This document shows, piece after piece, positions 60,101 through 64,000 of a stretch of 64,000 nt of DNA (within the stretch, counting starts at the first letter, position 1; each line of letters starts with the position of its first letter). The translations under genes and the position numbers were made by a program. Origin of the DNA: Blasia pusilla (taxonomy: Eukaryota > Marchantiophyta > Marchantiopsida > Blasiales); NCBI GenBank assembly GCA_050084515.1, contig CM114275.1, positions 620,001 through 684,000 on the forward strand. The letters run 5' to 3'. Below the pieces are notes generated by a model, which was not told the DNA's origin, did no database searches, and saw nothing but the letters and a program-made list of their open reading frames with translations.

Positions 60101-62695
60101 GATGCAAAATTCCCAGATGAGTCTAAAACACATCAGGAGGTTTTTTAAGTGATGAAAATAGGCAAATTATTCAGGGCGAAGAAGATTTTCCGTGAGGAGC
60201 GCCACATATAGAAAACGATTGTGAATTGCATAAAACTATAATCTGAAGAAAGAGTATGTAAAGATCCAAAACTTAGATTGCATTGACCAGGAATAGTGAA
60301 CTGATATGGTGCAGGCAACAAGGGGATGACTGCTAATGCATGTGGACTAAAGATAAGGAATGGAGATGCGGCGCGCTACTGAGAAGAAGTAAGTTAAGCG
60401 TTCATTTTAGGGGTGAGAAGCCTGTCTTCTCACAACCGGAATGAAGAAGTCGTACTTCCAAATCCCATCACTGCAGAACGCCACACAGTTATGGCTTGTT
60501 CAATCACTGAACGCTGTTAAGGGGAGAAATTTGGATGAGGCTATTCACCAGCAGATGTGGGCAGGCACTATCAATAGTTTGAGATCAAGTTTAGAAATAG
60601 AGAACCCACGGGGATTATGCTGGATATGAGATCGCGACGGATCTTGCCGGACGTAATATATTATGGGGTCAACCTCAAAGTGAGACGTAAGGGGACAGGA
60701 GACCAATTAGCCAAAATCTCACTGACTGGAAAGAGCGCAACTCTAGATGATACTCATAACACGGATAGGTTCACAACGGATTGAATCGTGGCAGATTACT
60801 CTATCCTCTCTATGTCAGGAAGACAGGACATAGAGACGTCACACTTCGTTACTCTGGAGTGCTGACAGACGAGGAGTGAACAACAGGTTACTTGCTACAA
60901 TGTGGCTGAAATCTTTGGCTACATGTACGGCGGGAAGATCACCTTGGGGGGGTGTAGCAGGTGAAGTTCGCAAGTACTGCTCATCGACCTGCAAATCAAA
61001 GAGGAACACCACGGCGCTCAGACTCAAGTGAGGGTTAAGATAACCCAAATCCAGGAAGATCCAATAGCAGGTAATGCAAGAGGATGGACGTTGCAGGAGA
61101 ACGCATGGAAGACTCTGGAAACCTCAACCTACCCGTGCCTCGTTTGCTTGGATGCTGATCGCCTCCTCGATCTGCACAAGCTCAGCCTCCACAGAACTGA
61201 CACGCTCAAGCACTTCGGGCGTGCTGACGAAGCGAACGAACCTGCGATAACGTCGCTCATGTCAGTACATTCCAAACCAACAGGTTCCCAGGATCGAAGC
61301 TAATGACTACTGACAGGAAGCGAACCATGCTACAAAAGAGAAGTTCATGTAGGAAAAAAGAAAACGCCAGGCTTAAAAATCCACAACTTCCTTAAAGAAC
61401 CTGCAGAGGCTACGCGGCTTAATGAATGAACCCGTGCAGACAGAAAGACCACACCCGACGAGAAACCCCAACTGCCATGCACGGCTTCTGTATTCGACGG
61501 AGAATCGACGTTGGAAAGATTACCGACGGTACGGAACGTGCACACCAGCATCCCATGTGGGGTAATGCGAAGGGCATCGTGCAAGCATAGAGGCGAAAGT
61601 TTAGCCTCCATGGCACTGCCATCAGTGGAATGGGCATTTGCAAAAGTTCAGCCTCCATTCCACTGCCGTAAGTGTGATGTGCATTGGCAACGAGTGGAAG
61701 CTGGCAGCCATGCTCTACGCGGTGGAAGTGCACTGACTCTAAACAAAAGTGAGACAGAACTCAGACATCTGAATTACTACCACAGACTACTGACAACTTC
61801 ACAATGTAGGCAATGTCGCCTTGACAGGTGACAACATTGACAAGTCGACTCCACACGGCACATCAGGGACCAAAATGCCCCGGTCAAAACCCTCTGACAC
61901 GGTGAAGAGCGACTGGAACATGAATCGTGAGCACACCCAACCGCGACTCGAATGGTTAACTGACCTTTCGATGGTACCTTTGGTGAACCATGCAGCTCCA
62001 TGGACATTAGCTGAGTCGGCAAAGAAAGGCACCAACTTAATAGAATAACCACCTCTCTCAATCTCCTCCTCCGCGGCCTTCAAATGAGCCAGAAACGGCT
62101 TGAGAAGGCCTGACGCGAGCTTCTCAGTCACGCCTCCAGCTGAAACCAAGAGCTCACACCTGCGAACGCACAGCAAAAACGCCCTTGGCCATTGTCAGGA
62201 AACTGAAGCTTCTGATCCCAGACCGTGTGTGACCTTCACGGTACTCACCGCCACACATTCTGGAGTAGCAACATTGCACTGAATCGATGGGTTTCGCCTG
62301 TACCAAGACGCTACGCGTGGGAATGGTTGACTACTACCAATTCCGGGGCATGTTCCATGTCATCACACGTCCAGCAGCAGTGGTGACAGCAGCAATGGAC
62401 AAAACACTCCAGAACTGGGGAGATCGAATTGCGGCTCTCGTAGTGCTTTCCATGAAATGAGAGGCGGACGAAGAGACAGACTTCAGAAACGAACATTCGA
62501 TGAAAAAAATACTTACAACCCTGCCTCGGACACTGACGACAACATTCCCAGTCCACTCAAGCTCAGCGTTCTATTCCTGCGTTGAGCCGAGCTGAGAGGA
62601 CGAGCTAGAAAGGCTGGCAGATGAGGAGAATCGCACCTTGTCCTTGTTGGTGTGAGCTGAAACACTGCGTAATCCAGGCGCGTCTCGGACCTCAT
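54112..62695 (-). CDS. CIP7: COP1-interacting protein 7-like protein
   Basis: Nine exons on the minus strand: 62695-62637, 62159-61965, 61241-61133, 60988-60943, 60058-60006, 59830-59778, 59639-59487, 59287-56311 and 56088-54112. All introns are GT-AG with agreeing phases, giving 1873 residues. Arabidopsis CIP7 is a nuclear coiled-coil protein that binds the photomorphogenesis repressor COP1 and promotes light-responsive expression. Seen here: the hallmark N-terminus [20 protein letters not shown], then [44 protein letters not shown] and QIEEAIS. These are followed by [38 protein letters not shown] and FMALCKKR. Exon 8 (992 codons) and exon 9 (659 codons) are low-complexity, rich in Ser/Pro/Gln/Glu, with charged helices ([39 protein letters not shown]). 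The family N-terminus fixes the start; an in-frame ATG 18 codons upstream (62749) is the alternative. It is much longer than Arabidopsis CIP7, which is about 1060 residues. Confidence 0.9.
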
Positions 62696-63127
62696 CGTGG
62701 AGCCTCGCTCAAGATCAGAGCATAATCTGACGAAGTAGTCGTTACTCATACCCCATGTACAGGTCTGCGCGACAAGGCCCACGAACACCGAAAACGAGGA
62801 GCTCCTACTCCGTGACCTTCCCGTCCACCGCTCCTACCAACACCACTTCATGAAGACATGCGGGAGCAGCACAATACTCCACCCCGGCGCTCCCGACATC
62901 TCCCTCCCACCCCTCCATTCCAAACCTCATCAAGTCCTGCCCCTCCCACTTCACCAAAATCCGCTACATCCGAAACTCGTCTTCTCCGGCCGAGTCCTCA
63001 GCTCCGCTCCGATCCCTTCCCCACCCCCACCTCCTCGATCCGCAACTCGTCCGTTCCTCCTCCCACACTCTCTCACATCCTCCGACACTCCCCCATTCCG
63101 CGCTCTCGTGCCTCCTGCCCCTCCCTC

Positions 63128-63154
63128 TCCTCTCTCTCTCTCTCTCTCTCTCTC
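63128..63154. repeat. (CT)13 microsatellite
   Basis: An uninterrupted CT run, GA on the CIP7-like gene strand, about 430 bp upstream of the start codon. GA tracts in this position are common in plant 5' leaders and promoters. Confidence 0.92.
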
Positions 63155-63460
63155 GACCACCCGCCGGCCCCGGTCGATCGCCAGCCGTGGCACCTCCGCT
63201 CCCTTCCCTGCCTAGCTATTCGCCCTCCTGATCCCGAATTGACCGAAACGGGAGCTTCTCTGCCTTCTCGGCCCGGAACGGAAGAAGGAAGGCTACAGCG
63301 CCAGTCGATCAATCCAGAGCTCGCGAGCTCCTCCTCCTCCTTCCCCGAGCACTGAGCACTGGACAGCTTCTGAAGCTGAAGCCGCTGCTCCTGCTCCTGC
63401 TCCTCGTCGTGTGCGACTCTCCCGGGCCCAGGACGAGTCTTCAGTGCCTGCGCTGCCCTC

Positions 63461-63485
63461 CCTGCCCTGCCCTGCCCTGCCCTGC
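63461..63485. repeat. (CCTGC)5 pentamer repeat
   Basis: Five direct copies of CCTGC, followed by a variant ACTGC. Lies in the GC-rich region upstream of the CIP7-like gene. Confidence 0.92.
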
Positions 63486-63720
63486 ACTGCCCGCGACCGC
63501 GGACTCCCCGTGGTGGGGCCCGGGAGACGCCGCCTGATTGATCGGCCCTTTTCCTTCCGACACGTCGAAGCGCGAGCGGGTTTCACATAGTGTGCGCGGC
63601 GCTCCTTCGCATGGAACATTTTCTTCGTGGCACCGAGCGATCGCGGTCGGCGCGGTGTCCGGCGGATCCCCGTAGGCTCGGCTTCCGGCCATTTGCCGTG
63701 ATCCTTCCAACGAGGATTCT

Positions 63721-64000
63721 ATTCTTTCCTGTGGAATTCGTTTTAAATTCAAGATTTATTCTAATGGCAGAGTTTAAAAGTATGTCACCTAAACGCTAAA
63801 CCGAGGTTTCAATAGCCTAGTGGAGAGCTAGCTCTGCCCATATCTTTGGAATGCCATACTTTGTCCCGGAATTGCATTCAAGGCACGTAGGGTAGCGCCA
63901 ACCTCGAGCTGGGTCGGGCCCAGGTTTTAGGGTCGGGTACCCCGGGATGGGGAGGTCGCGACGGAGGATAGGGAAGTCGTGACGATTGCCGTGGAGAGAT
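63721..64000. other. right edge of window, nothing recognised
   Basis: About 280 bp returning to average composition. No gene or repeat is seen. Confidence 0.5.

Larger units (their letters stand above)
62696..63720 (-). promoter_or_regulatory. CIP7-like 5' region, GC-rich with GA and pentamer repeats
   Basis: GC-rich sequence upstream of the CIP7-like start, read as purine-rich on the gene strand. It contains (CT)13 at 63128-63154 (GA on the gene strand) and CCTGC pentamers at 63461-63485. Overlapping frames on both strands (Pro/Ser-rich or Arg/Gly-rich) come from this composition and are unlikely to be genes. It is probably the long 5' untranslated region plus promoter. Confidence 0.5.

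Noticed and set aside
62850-63355. Pro/Ser-rich frames of 121 and 165 codons upstream of the CIP7-like gene
   Set aside because: Low-complexity C-rich sequence keeps several frames open at once; the position fits a 5' leader/promoter of the minus-strand gene.

Overview
This window is nuclear DNA from a land plant. It has five spliced or long protein genes of plant families, a pair of nuclear-type tRNA genes, and long AT-rich, repeat-laden spacers. I infer a non-seed plant, probably a bryophyte. The reasons are a one-exon nicastrin gene, a COP1-interacting-protein-7-like gene with two giant exons, Helentron-type and endonuclease-bearing LINE relics, and GA/CT-rich 5' regions. The species cannot be fixed from the sequence alone.

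Layout. 1-6.2 kb: AT-rich spacer with no gene seen. 6.2-10.7 kb: nicastrin (minus strand), one uninterrupted frame. 13.0-15.5 kb: a two-exon GT14/DUF266 glycosyltransferase (minus), whose intron holds three tandem repeats. 15.5-16.6 kb: small tandem duplications. 16.9-18.7 kb: a 5'-truncated LINE relic (minus) whose 3' domain is duplicated in tandem. 18.99-19.17 kb: tRNA-Ser(GCU) and tRNA-Val(CAC), 17 bp apart on the minus strand. 19.2-21.8 kb: GC-richer sequence with unresolved coding-like stretches. 21.8-22.2 kb: a 420-bp foldback element with 53-bp perfect inner arms. 23.4-30.4 kb: a decayed Ty3/gypsy retrotransposon. 32.8-37.0 kb: a five-exon FIS1 gene (minus), whose 2.7-kb first intron contains a LINE relic, a 0.3-kb tandem repeat and a (CT)35 microsatellite. 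42.1-45.7 kb: a decayed Helitron (Helentron-like) relic. 47.4-49.3 kb: a four-exon NAC-alpha gene (plus). 54.1-62.7 kb: a nine-exon CIP7-like gene (minus), with its GC-rich 5' region running to about 63.7 kb.

The five protein genes are unrelated housekeeping or regulatory functions: gamma-secretase, glycan synthesis, mitochondrial/peroxisomal fission, co-translational chaperoning and light signalling. They do not form a cluster. I assembled all exon joins by hand from GT/AG sites, reading phase and family resemblance; they add up to open reading frames of 433 aa (GT14), 168 aa (FIS1), 206 aa (NACA) and 1873 aa (CIP7-like).

I found no clearly new biological system. The most notable structures are the foldback element, a run of nested palindromes in the gypsy element, the LINE domain duplication that copied a stop codon already present, the probable two-tRNA transcription unit, and the stop-codon pattern in the gypsy relic that suggests decay of methylated cytosines.
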